DNA of 64,000 nucleotides from Artocarpus heterophyllus (taxonomy: Eukaryota; Streptophyta; Magnoliopsida; Rosales; Moraceae), in the NCBI GenBank assembly GCA_025403435.1, contig CM046349.1, positions 18,374,004 to 18,438,003 on the forward strand, read 5' to 3'. A program made the position numbers and the translations under genes. The notes beneath the pieces were generated by a model, which was not told the DNA's origin, ran no database searches, and worked only from the letters and a program-made list of their open reading frames with translations. Shown piece by piece: positions 24,855 to 35,523 of this stretch; position 1 is the first letter of the stretch; each line of letters begins with the position of its first letter.

Positions 24855-27082
24855 CTGGGCTCCATTCTCGGCCTCACCATCCTCGCTGTTGCCATCCTCG
24901 GCATCTAGGTCCACCACCATATCTTGGCTGACCTACTTTGCATCCTCACCCGTCTCTGGCTTGACCACTAAGGACCAATCCATGGCAGTAGCCTGGAGAT
25001 GTTTTTTTAGAATGTATTCCTAAAGATCCTTTATGCCTAGGTAATAGTTGTCCTTGTAATCCGCAGACCCCTTGAAGTCATCCACTGCCTGGGCCAACCT
25101 GTCGGGCAGCTCCTCCCTCAAAAAGCGTTCATGTTCTTCCCTTGTGGCCTAGACGATGGCCCACACCTGGTCTACCTCAGCCTGCACTCTCTCTGCCTCT
25201 TCCCAGGCCCTCCTTGCTTTATCCTCAACCCTGGTGACGTCGGCCTTCGCCTGTCTTAGCTCGGCATCCTTCGGATCGAGTGCCTTTTTGGCCTCTTCCT
25301 TCTTTTTGTAGGCCTTCTCGGCCTTCCTCTGCTCAAGGCGAAAGGTCTTCTCGGCAATGAGGTCTGCCATCTTCATGTATGCACAGGCCTACGAGGAGAA
25401 TGGTCAAAGCTAAGAAAAAATGGGGAAAATATTGTAAGTAAAAGGCACCTAGGGATATAAGCTTGACATACCTTGACGGATAATCGAAAGGTAGACCGAA
25501 AGTAGTCTAAGAAGGTATTTTGATGAGCTTACTTGAAGAAATCCTCCCTGAGTATGGCATCACTGATAGTCTCAACCATCAGGCGCAACGTAGAAGGATG
25601 CCTCCTGGGGGGCTTGGACGGTGGTGGCTGTACAATGGTGATGATGGCGGGCAGACAGTCTCAGCTAGACGACCTACCAAACCTATCAGTGGCGGCTAGA
25701 AGGGTGGTTACTTGGTGGCAGAAAGCTACTCAGTCCTTGGGGTCCTCTTTCTCTTTGACCCTGTGATGCCTTTTCCTTTTGAACGGTGAAGTTTCTCTAT
25801 GATCCTCTGCCATTCTTGCCTGGACATTTGTCGTGAAGACATATCTACAAGAGAATTGCTAAGTCAAGACAAGCTCGGTGAAACTAAAAAAAAAACTCAG
25901 AACTTTCCGCTGATCCAGAGCTGAAGCAACAAATATAGATGCCTGATCACGTCATCGAGGTCCTCGTCCATAACAAGTGGCTCCAAATCAAAGGAACCAC
26001 CTGAAGAGTCCTTAGAACTAGACATTGATGGTTCCCTCGTAGGCCACCCAGATCGACTAGTGCTCGGCCTCTGGATGTCTAAGGTACTAGGCCTGGCAAC
26101 TATCACCTGCTTGGCCAACCAAGTAGGTGGAACATTTCAGCGAGGGTTTATTAAGCTTGACCCCTCAAACCATCCGTAGTGGGAGAGGTTGGTCTTCCGG
26201 AGCAAGAAGGACTACTACCGAGTAGGCTCGGGCTTTGTGTATAACTCCTCTATTGCTTCAACACCCTCACTCGGTGCCCACGGCCTCTATGACTAGACAT
26301 GTCCCTACTCGAATATACTCGGGACTTGTTGATCCTCAAACACCACTTCACTGGCTTGGGATACATAATTTCCCCCTACAAAGAACCACTCAAACTTCCA
26401 ATGCTTGTCCGAGTTGGAGTTGCCTATGATGAAGTCTTTCTTGAACCTAGTGAAGTAATACCAACCAGACTCCCGGGGAAGCCTCTTCATTTTGTACACT
26501 TGCTTGAATGCTTCTCATGGCATCTCGGTTACTTGGTAATACTTCTAGAGAATGTACATGCCAATCATAGAGCAACAATAGTTCGGGTTAAGCAGAGCAG
26601 GGCATACGTTCAAATCATTTAGCGCCAACAGAGGAAGGGATGGAAAGGTAGACAAAGCCCGACCCAGAAGAACTTAGCGTACAAGGTGATGTACCCCTCG
26701 GGCGGGTTCAACGGTGAATCTCCCTCTTTGGGCAGAACAAGGTCGACATCATCTAAGATATGATACTTTCGATGCAATGCTTCGAGCTGACCCGACGTCG
26801 TTGCTGAGTTGTATCCTACTGTGGAGGTTTGGCCAGGCCCAAAGCTCTTATACGCAATCATACCGCAGAGCCTGGTCACAATCGGCCTCTCCTCAAAGGC
26901 CGTGTTGCCCACTTCTTTATCTTTGGCTGACTGTTCCTCATCGAAAATGTCAACTGTTATTCGGCCTGTAATAGGGGTGGAAGCCCAGCTCCCCAGCCTG
27001 AGGTGCTCGGCGCATCGGAAGCCCCCACCAAGCCGGCACATTCCCAAGCTGTAACTTGGGACGTGCCCACAGCAGCAGCCAT
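24855..27082 (-). pseudogene. Antisense ORF remnant of the Tat-type element (Transposase_28-like)
   Basis: On the minus strand, from about 27082 down to 24855, several frames together give a protein typical of extra antisense ORFs in Tat-type elements (the 'putative gypsy type transposon' family, PF04195). Visible pieces are PEGYITLYAKFFWVGLCLPF (within 26619-27047), GWYYFTRFKKDFIIGNSNSD followed by KHWKFEWFFVGG (26305-26499), a Ser-rich middle section (25897-26118) and a charged coiled coil (25149-25376; MADLIAEKTFRLEQRKAEKA). Frameshifts separate the pieces. The role of such ORFs is not established. Confidence 0.7.
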
Positions 27083-27716
27083 GATGTACGAGTCCTTACC
27101 CCTGCACGGCCTAACTAGACACCTTCCATTGATCATATCAAGGAACTCCTATTCGGGTGCAGTCCTAACATTGAGGCTCAGTATTTCGGCCAACCGTACA
27201 ACACCGTCACACTCGGGTAAAACTCCCTTGATGTCGATATCCTTGGTCATCAACAGGTCGGTGTTAGCACTGTTCTCAGACTAGAAATGTTTACAATTTG
27301 GGAATCGCTAAGGTCACTCGTTTCAAAGTATCCTGTCGAGAAAATTACCTGCTCAGTTTTGTGGGAGCTCAGGACGAAGTCTTAAGTCCTCGCGTCACAA
27401 CCTACAGCTCAGCAACTAAAACTTGAAAATTCCAAAGTCGGTCATGCTTACACACTGACATAACGGGCGATCAACTCCTATTTATAGCTGAAACTTAGGT
27501 ATGAAACTTGGGCACGGGAATTAAAGTGGCACAATGATTATGTTCATCAAGGAAACATCCAATCGCATGTTGACATGTGTCGCATTGAGCTTGAATGCGT
27601 GGCTCTTTAACTCCCTGTCGCCTTGGGACACCACCTTAAGGCTAAATCTAAGTCGACCACACCTGTTCGGTATAGTCCACCCGACCAAACACCAACTAGG
27701 TGTACTGGGAAGTTAC

Positions 27717-27789
27717 TGTTAAGGGTGTGCTCGATGCCATCCTTGAGTTTCAAATCCCTGGTGGTTCTGCATATGTGCTCGGCAGATGC
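27717..27789 (+). repeat. 3' LTR of the Tat-type Ty3 element, first part
   Basis: TGTTAAGGGTGTGCTCGATG matches the start of the 5' LTR (17662). Homology runs to GGCAGATGC, where the nested solo LTR begins. Confidence 0.85.
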
Positions 27790-28019
27790 TATAACACCCG
27801 CCAAACTTTCATGTAACGAATTAGGTTAAATAAGTAATGACATTTAGTATTTCCTTATTGATATATGATGTAATGTTACTAACTATTTTATTTTTGAGTA
27901 TTATGGCAGATGACGGACACGTGAAATTGATGTATTCAAAGTATTCATGTCATTAACATGGTATGCTTGATAATTACTTGGTGAATTAATTGATGTTTTG
28001 TTATGTTTAGAGGATATGG

Positions 28020-28155
28020 CAGTTCGGTAGGCCGATCCTTCGAGATCGGCAAGCTGAAATGACCCTCACAGAACAGCAAGCTGATGAATATAATCGGTAG
28101 GCCGGACCTCACGGCTTCAGCAGGCCGAAGTGAAACATCGGTAGGCCGAAGAAAG
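28020..28155 (+). repeat. Phased palindromic motif array, solo LTR left part
   Basis: Six copies related to ATCGGTAGGCCGAA, with the anchor C of TCGG at 28025, 28047, 28074, 28095, 28118 and 28139 (steps 22, 27, 21, 23, 21). The centre is mostly AG, the orientation opposite to the array at the other end of this LTR. Confidence 0.8.
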
Positions 28156-30542
28156 CTGATGAGCAGTCAGCAGAAATCTCTCAAAATTTGTGACAATGAT
28201 AATTATGATGATTGGATGATTTATTGTGATTGATTATCATATTTTTGGCATTTTTCTTTAATTTTGGTAATGGAAGGTTTGTTTTAATGATGATTTGAAT
28301 TATTTGATATGGTTTCCCATTTTTAGAAGTTAAAATATGGTATGTGGAGCTAAATCAATTTGACTTTCCCTAATTCCCCTCCATTCCCACATGTTATTGC
28401 CTCTAATTAGTCAGAAAAATCTCTGTTAATAATAGAAAAGATAAAGATAAGTTTCCTCTTGTACGATTATTTTCATTTTCACGTAAAAATCTTTTTCAGA
28501 CACACTCTTTCTCTCTCTTTTCTCCTTCTTCTTCATGATTTCTTCCTCTTCTCTCCTCTATTTTCTTACAAATACTTAAAAGAAAAATTTAATTTTCATT
28601 GGGGTGAATCCACGGAAAGCTTGAGAAGAATTTGTTTTGAGGTAAGAGACTCTTTTCAGCAATTCTGAAATTTTGATTACCCTATAATCCAACCCCCATA
28701 TCTTTGCCTACAAATCTCTGTTTGTTTTGAAATTTCAATATGATTTTCATGTATATGCTATGTGATGTTGCTCCAAATTTCGTGCCTTTTGGTGTTGTCT
28801 AGGTTGAGATATTAAATGTTCATGCTCTATACCTCATAATGAATTGTTGCTGTTTGGTTGTGTTGCAAGAAAATATAGGTGTTGTTCATGATGCAAATGA
28901 ATGCTATTTCCTACGAAATTTTACAAATATGTTCATGTATATGTTAATTTATGGACTGGAAAGTTTGGTGATGATTTAATGAATATTTTACGTGTTATTG
29001 AATTTTCATTAAGACTAGGTTTCAAGACTATTTATCAGTGAATTGAGGGACTATTATTGTGTGAAGTTTTTGTATGATTAAATGAATTTATTTGGTGATG
29101 AGAATTTTTGTGGTACTGTACTTGTATGTTAATAAGTTACCATTTAAATTTTGGAGGCTAAGTAATTTTATTTTAATTGTTTGAAAATGTTTACCAAAGA
29201 ATACTCACTACTTTTCAAACCTGAAGTTAGTTTTACCACTGACTTTTCAATGCATGTTTTGATATATTTCTATTTTATTTGAAGCCCAATTTTATATGTT
29301 GTGGTTTTAGGTGTCTATTACGTGCAGGGTTTTGTGGAATTATTTTTGGATGTAGATAATTTATTTTATGAATGTAAGTATAGACTGTTCACTGTTTTGT
29401 TATTGCTGGCAGATTTTGTGTTGTATGTTGTATGACTTGTTTTGGATATCAAATAAAATTTTTACGGCCAACGAAAAATCATGATATTATGTTTGTATGT
29501 TAACTTTGTCCCTGCCTTGTGTGGTGCTCAAATTATGTATGAATTTTAAGTTATTGAACTATGAATACATAAAGGTCAGCCAGAAAATTGTGTTCTTGTA
29601 TTTATTGAATTGGAGTTGTATATGTATTATGGTAATGGATGATTCTTTGAATGATAATTTTATTCTTAAATGAATGTATGACATGAACACACTATGGAGT
29701 GAGCACATCGAGACCACGGTGACGTCACCTACAAACTAAGGTTAAGTAAGCTACACAAGTAAGTACATTCTCACCTGCAACATGATGTGAATTACAAAAG
29801 TTTGAAAATATATATGTTCATGATGGTTTTATGATAGTTTCTAAAGACGATTACATATGATGTTTTATTATGAAAGTTCGATGTGTAAAGTTTATGCATG
29901 TTTCGATGATGATATTTTTCAAAGCAAATAAGTATTTATATATATATATATAAGTATATATGTATCACCTAAATAAGTGTTGCATACCCATGTTTATGTT
30001 ACGTTTATGATACGATGTCATGATTGGATTAGGATTAGCTACCCTTCTCTTCTCATGACGGAGCGCCTGAAATGATGATTATGTTGCAACACTTGGGCCC
30101 ATAAGATAAAATGAACAAAGTTTTAATATGGATAATATAACGAAAGATATGTTCTATATGAAGTTGTGCTTAGTGCATTATTATGTTGATGTATACAGTG
30201 ATGATGTTCATACAATGTTTTACTTTTGTGAGGCTTGAAATGTACTTAGCTTTAGCTTAATCAGTTTTATATCATGTTGCAAATAAGGGTAAGAAATAAT
30301 AGAATAGGTGGAGGGCAAGGAAAGGCGTATAAGCTATGCAAGATGAATTGAAAACGAAAAAACGTCGAGGAAAAACTTATAAGATAATGTCTTTGATTTG
30401 TTTTCTAAGTATGTTAACGGTTTGAGTATATTTGTTTGAATTTACATGATTTGAACTATGACTCTTTAAATTATATAGTATTATCTTTTGTCTTTCACTG
30501 TTGAAATATTGAGACTAGTTTCAAAAGTATATTGTTTTTAGC

Positions 30543-30762
30543 AGATCAGCCTGTCGATCATTATTGATCGGTTTTCTGATGCAAAAGTTTGGCCTGCCGA
30601 TTACACTACGTCGGCCTGCTGAACTTAACAATTTTTAAACCCTGTTTTGCAGAGCCTCGGGCGGCCTGCCGATGGTTGGAGTTTGGACTGCCAGTCAGGT
30701 TCGGCCTGCCGAAGTTCGAAGTTCGGCCTACCAAAGTTCGAAGTTCGGCCAACCGAACTGTG
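30543..30762 (+). repeat. Phased palindromic motif array, solo LTR right part
   Basis: Nine copies related to TTCGGCCTGCCGAA, anchors at 30547, 30569, 30590, 30612, 30662, 30684, 30702, 30724 and 30746 (steps 22, 21, 22, 50, 22, 18, 22, 22). The 50 is roughly two units with one lost. The centre is mainly CT. Confidence 0.8.
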
Positions 30763-30998
30763 TAAGCAGATTTTAAATGTTGTGTTGACTTTTATTCAAA
30801 TTATGGTTCTTTTGCTTTGGTGTGATAAACTATTTAAAGAATGTTTATAATTAAGTAGTTTGTTAAATATAAAAAAAAATGTATGCAAGAATCCTGGATA
30901 TGTTTCCAAATAATGTTTTGATCAAATAGTTTTTCTTAACTTAAAGGTATTAAGGAATGAATGTAACGATATCTGTGACGTCCGTAAGGGGGCTTACA

Positions 30999-31580
30999 GA
31001 TGCCCTAGGAAGCGCAATCTTGATCCCCAAGAGCTCTACTAGTCTATCCGAGGTGCCTTATAGGTCCCCTGCTGGCTGCGACACAAACTGTCGCCTCCTT
31101 AGGTAAGACACGTGCTTGGGTCGAATTGTCAGAGCTTGCAAGTTGGCAGTCACTTTCCATAAGAAGCCAACAAATGGTTGCATTTCCACCATCAGATGGA
31201 GGTTGATCCCCCGGCAAGGACCATGACACATGTCACCTATCTTTTGATAGGCCTTGATGTGACACACGGGTCATGGGTGAAACCCACCTAATACCCGGTT
31301 TGAGTGGTAGCCTATAAATAGAGCGCATTTATTGCAGCTCGAGGCCAACGTGCTCCTTCCTAACTAACTAGCTCTCGTTCTCTGCCGAGCAGCACCTGTC
31401 TTGAGCATCAAAGAGCCCTTGTTTGGTACCACACTGGTATCCCCCTTTACCTCCGAAGCATCCCTCTTCTTGTTGCAGGTACGTCTGAATAGGCCAGGAC
31501 GAGTAGGGAAGCGCCGTCCCAACATCGTATGTAGCTGCATGTGGTGTTGACTCGTCGCCATTAACTAGTAAGTATCAACA
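30999..31580 (+). repeat. 3' LTR of the Tat-type Ty3 element, second part
   Basis: After the duplicated GATGC, the LTR resumes with CCTAGGAAGCGCAATC, matching 17743 onward of the 5' LTR, and ends AAGTATCAACA at 31580. Confidence 0.85.
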
Positions 31581-31686
31581 CTTTTTTTAAAAAATCCGTT
31601 GGAACTAAACAGTTCTAATTGCTATAGTATAAAGCTCTCACTTGCTACATTATTTAAGTTCCAACTTGTTTTTTAAACACTCTCTT
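31581..31686. mobile_element. MITE-like element, copy 4, abutting the Ty3 3' LTR
   Basis: TTTTTTTAAAAAATCCGTTG at the left and GTTTTTTAAACACTCTC at the right form imperfect inverted ends. The interior GCTATAGTATAAAGCTCTCA is the family word. Its left end coincides with the right border of the Ty3 element. Confidence 0.5.
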
Positions 31687-32689
31687 AACCTTCGTAGCCT
31701 CATCGTTGTCTACTCCAGCAATTGGACAACATCGACTTTTTTGATCGCGTATCATGGCTTCCTTCATGTAATCAGGATGAATGTACCTTGGATGTCCGAT
31801 AAAATATACGTTTTTCCATAATAGCTTAAGGGCTTGGAAACAGAATGGGTAAAGCAAATGAATAGCTGATTCGCTGCTCGGGCATATGAACTCATCTAAA
31901 AAATATAAATGATGCAATTCAGCAAGGCTGGGTTGGAAAGAGGAAAATACAAGGCTTACGTTTTATTAGCATAACAAAGCTCAAACTTAATTACAAAATT
32001 TTAAAGTGATTTTATTTTCAAAAAACATCTAAGAAATGGAACCAAATTGTAATTTGAACAAGAATTGTATAGTTTAGACTTGGGATAAAAAAACAAATAA
32101 CACTCTTTCATCCCATGGAGTATAAGTTACTTGAAACAAAAATCATGAGGACTATCAACAAATATCCTCACAACTTTTAGCAACTCCATATCAACATTAT
32201 TTAAGAATCAAACCAACAAATGTTATTTCTAGCCTTATGCAAAGGTATTTGCATTTGTTAGTGGTTGAATCTGAAATGTGCAACTTATGAGTATTATCAA
32301 TCTTGAGTATTTTTCTGAAATTCTCATTGCAAAATCACCAGCAGGATATTGATGGTATTGCCGACGGATCTCTTGCACCTACTTTGGTACGCAGCACTAT
32401 CTCCAGCCAAAACATATTGATGCCTGTTTCCAATAACAATTTCCAAATCCATAGTTAGCTTTACTTTTTTCTTCAAAATCAAATAAACAATTTTAATTTC
32501 AAATACAAATTAAAAAAAAGGAATATTTGAAATCCATAACTACAAATCAGCTACTATCTAAAAGGCAATTCAAAGAAGAAACCTTCAAAGAACTAGGTTT
32601 TTTAGAAATCAAATTTCTTATTTTCACAAACTACAAAAACATCAATTACAATCGAGTTAACAAAATATCTTTAAATTTGAACAAATGAA
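31687..32689. other. Spacer; possible exon fragment on the minus strand
   Basis: A minus-strand open stretch at 31654-31917 (87 residues, FICPSSESAIHLLYPFCFQA...) and GC-richer sequence at 32335-32410 look somewhat exon-like but show no domain I can name. Otherwise AT-rich. Confidence 0.25.
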
Positions 32690-33274
32690 AGTTGAAGTTG
32701 ATTAAAAATAAATGGTCAAAAATGATGACTACCAATGTGAACATCAAGATTGATGGCTGCCAATATGAACGTCAAGAACGGTTTGCTACCAGTGTGAATG
32801 TCAAGGATGTTAGACTATCAATGTTAATGCTATAAGGAAGGGGGAGGATCAAAAACTACAAATACCCCATCCCCTTTGGTTGTTTGGCATCCCAGGGAGA
32901 AGAGAGAATCTCTTAAGCAAGTAAAATATTGTGGGGGCATTTGGCTCTTTAATATGTATACAGATAATGCTTTGGTAAGGAGTGTTTTCTTAGGATCTTG
33001 TATTCAATCCCATAGAGAGAAAATTAAGTAGTGAGCAATTTTTTGGGCGTAATTGGGTTTTGGATGTGAAGAAAATTACTAAAAGTGTGATTGTAACAAT
33101 TTTCCATAAAGTGAATTTTTCTTTAGTTGTCTCTAATATAGACCGTGGTTTTTCTCCAGTTTAGAAGTTTTTTATGTAAATCCTTGTGTCATATTTTTCT
33201 AATTTCTCTATTGTTTTTTGCATTTTATAAAGGAGGATCTTGGGAGAAGATTTGATAATCCAAATATCCCAACA
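32690..33274 (+). repeat. 5' LTR of the small non-autonomous element
   Basis: Near-identical over most of its length to 33882-34458, including AGGAGTGTTTTCTTA and CCCATAGAGAGAAAATT words. Several short runs of GAACGTCAAG-type words (AATGTGAACGTC) repeat about every 30 bp near its start in both LTRs. Confidence 0.85.
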
Positions 33275-33290
33275 ATTGGTATCAGAGCCT
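33275..33290 (+). promoter_or_regulatory. Primer-binding site (initiator Met tRNA)
   Basis: TTGGTATCAGAGCC starts one base after the LTR. TGGTATCAGAGC is the standard plant complement to the 3' end of the initiator methionine tRNA. Confidence 0.9.
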
Positions 33291-33870
33291 TGTTTCCTTG
33301 GCTTACAATAATTCTGATAGTGGACCTATAAGTTTATTGCAAAGTTACTATTCACATAGATAGTGAAATAGTATATGAATAATAAATTACTATTCAAAGG
33401 TACATTGACACTATTACAGAAATAAGGTGGACCAGCCTTGGCAAATTGCTCTAGAGTTAGTAAATGGAGATACTAACATTATCGCTAACCATGGGTCTCT
33501 TTTCTCCATAAGAGATTGTGATGATCTTTTTGACATCATGTTGAAACTTTCAAGTTGTCATAAAAAGAGGATATGATATTGTTAGTGGGTTCATAAGTTT
33601 GTACACGGGCATTCGTTGGCATTGATGCAAGGTGTGTGGTGGAATTGACGTCGATGGCTAATGAACTTCCAGGAAAGCAAGCACAAAAGTTGGATCATAA
33701 TTTTTCAATAGGTTTATTTGATATGTGCTAAGGTGAAATTTTTATAATGGTTGATTCTAAATGTCTATATTCTTTATGGTAGAGTATGATAATTTTTTGT
33801 GTTAAGAATTATGACTCATGGTTTAAATAATATTGTAGTGGTCGAAAACTATGTTTATTTATTTTTAATC

Positions 33871-33881
33871 AAGAAGGAGAT
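33871..33881 (+). promoter_or_regulatory. Polypurine tract of the small element
   Basis: AAGAAGGAGAT lies directly before the 3' LTR start TGTTGAAG, as needed for plus-strand priming. Confidence 0.8.
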
Positions 33882-34458
33882 TGTTGAAGTTGATTAAAAA
33901 TAAATGGTCAAGAATGATGACTACTCATGTGAACGTCAAGAATAGTGGCTACTAATGTGAACGCCATGAGCGGTGTGCCATCGATGTGAACGCCAAGGAT
34001 GATGGGCTCTCAATGTGAATGCTAGAAGGAAGGGGGGGATTAGAAACTATAAATACCCTATCTCATTTAGTTGTTTAGCATCCTAGGGAGAAAAGAAAAT
34101 CTCTTAAGTAAAATATTGTGGGGACATTTGGCTCCTCAATATGGGTGTAGGTAATGCTTTGGTAAGAAGTGTTTTCTTATGTTCATGTATCCAATCCCAT
34201 AGAGAGAAAATTGAGTGAGCAATTTTCTAGGTGCAACAAGGTTTTAGGTGTGAGGAAAATTACTGAAAGCATGGTTGTAACAATTTTCTACATAATGCAT
34301 TCTTCTTTAATTATCCCTAACAACGATGTAGTTTTTCTCCAGTTTATAAGAGTTTTGTATGTAAATTCTTGTGTTGTATTTTTTAATTTCACTATTGTTC
34401 TTTGCATTTTATAAAGGACAATCCTAGGAAGAGATTTGGTGATCCAAATTTCGCAACA
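33882..34458 (+). repeat. 3' LTR of the small non-autonomous element
   Basis: Starts TGTTGAAGTTGATT and ends TTTCGCAACA. Pairs with 32690-33274. Confidence 0.85.
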
Positions 34459-35523
34459 TAAAAATAAAGGAATCTTTGTCAAAGATCGCGGCACCATTGA
34501 ATGTAGACAAGCTCGTGGTTGAGGCGAGAGAGCACCACAAATCTTCTCTTCAAGCGTCTCCTCTTCATGTGACGGTGACTCTAGGTTTGCATGACTTATC
34601 AGATCCGTAATGCTAGATTGGCAGAAAAGTCGAGGCTATGCTTTGCCGAAGAACATGGCTGGAATGGACTTTGTCGAACGGGGCTAAGCTTTATCTAACA
34701 TCACAACGCCATCGAACTTAGATGCGACTGAGGAGAGAGAGCACCACAAATCTGGTCTTTGTCGTGAGTTTGGAAGTAGAGAGAAAGGAGAGCAGGTGAG
34801 CACAGAGGACAGAGAAGAGGTAGAGGAGGAGAGAGATGGGGATCGGGATTGATTAAAAAAGTAAATTAGGGTTTCTGATTTGTTGTTTGAACTAAGACAA
34901 AAGTCATTTAATAAATTAAATTTAAAAGATAATAAACTTGATCATTTTAAAAAGTCAAAAAGAAAAGAGTATCGTTAACAAGAAGCGTTTATAAGCGGGC
35001 ACTAATGAGAATATATAATTAGGTTAATAAAATAATTGACCCAATTACATTTGTTGAATTAAAATATGACTTTAATTTGTAAAAATTCTACAAATATCTT
35101 ATAATGATATCATTAAAATTATTTATATAATTATATAATACAATATGTAATATCATTAAGATAATTACTATATTATTAAAGACATTTTTAAGATCTTTTA
35201 AATATTGTGTTAGATTTTAATTTCATAACAATAATTGGGACACGTATTGTAATTTTTTCTATATATAAGTTTCTCTTTTACCAATTCTTGAACAGTTGGG
35301 CTCCCTCCACCCAACCCGATGAGGTCCAGGTCCATTAGAGAAGGCCCATTAACAACTTTTCAAAATGTGCTCATCCTTCATTCTTTTGAGTTCGCCCCCC
35401 TCGAAACGTGCCAAAATCAAATTCTCTTAACTCCATTTTTCAAAATGCCTCGTTTACATGATACCAATAATTAAAATGTTCAGCCTCGCAAAAAAACAAG
35501 AGAAAACATAGAGAGATCATTTC
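34459..35523. other. Spacer and upstream region of IMP1
   Basis: At 34490-34860 GC content is higher, and the word GAGAGAGCACCACAAATCT occurs twice (34522 and 34735), suggesting a decayed local duplication. The remainder is AT-rich. The promoter of the following gene must lie before 35524, but no clear TATA box was chosen. Confidence 0.4.

Larger units (their letters stand above)
27790..30998 (+). mobile_element. Nested solo LTR (3.2 kb, Ty3-type ends)
   Basis: The block interrupts the older 3' LTR and is flanked by a perfect 5-bp duplication GATGC (27785-27789 and 30999-31003). It starts TATAACACCCGCC and ends GGGGGCTTACA; the start is TG-like with one change, and the end is CA. No ORF above 70 residues, no primer site, no second copy inside, so it is best read as a solo LTR left by recombination. 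The TGTAACACCC-like start and the length are typical of chromovirus (Tekay/Del) LTRs, but no coding domain confirms this. Arrays of the 21-22-bp palindromic motif lie at 28020-28155 and 30543-30762. Confidence 0.8.
17662..31580 (+). mobile_element. Decayed Ty3 (Tat-type) LTR retrotransposon with a nested solo LTR
   Basis: LTRs of about 650 bp at 17662-18311 and 27717-31580 (the latter split by a 3.2-kb insertion) bracket gag, protease, RT, RNase H and integrase remnants in that order on the plus strand. An antisense ORF remnant follows. Integrase after RNase H is the Ty3 order. The protease word DNGS...DILF, the second RNase H with FKASNNEVEYEALLAGLRMA, and the antisense ORF downstream of pol point to the Tat lineage. 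Every coding region carries many stops, so the element is non-autonomous. No clear 5-bp target duplication remains (GGCTT against CTTTT). Confidence 0.88.
32690..34458 (+). mobile_element. Small non-autonomous LTR retrotransposon (TRIM/LARD-like, 1.77 kb)
   Basis: Two LTRs of 585 and 577 bp (32690-33274 and 33882-34458) flank 607 bp of internal DNA without ORFs. LTRs begin with TGTTGAAGTTGATTAAAAAT (first base changed in the 5' copy) and end CAACA. The primer-binding site TTGGTATCAGAGCC follows the 5' LTR, and the purine tract AAGAAGGAGAT precedes the 3' LTR. Flanks TGAAA and TAAAA may be a decayed target duplication. The LTRs are longer than in classic TRIMs. Proteins for movement must have come from another element. 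Confidence 0.85.

Noticed and set aside
32335..32410. Minus-strand VQEIRRQY-like words suggesting a proton-pyrophosphatase exon
   Set aside because: The match is about eight residues, has a stop just before it, and no flanking exon supports it.
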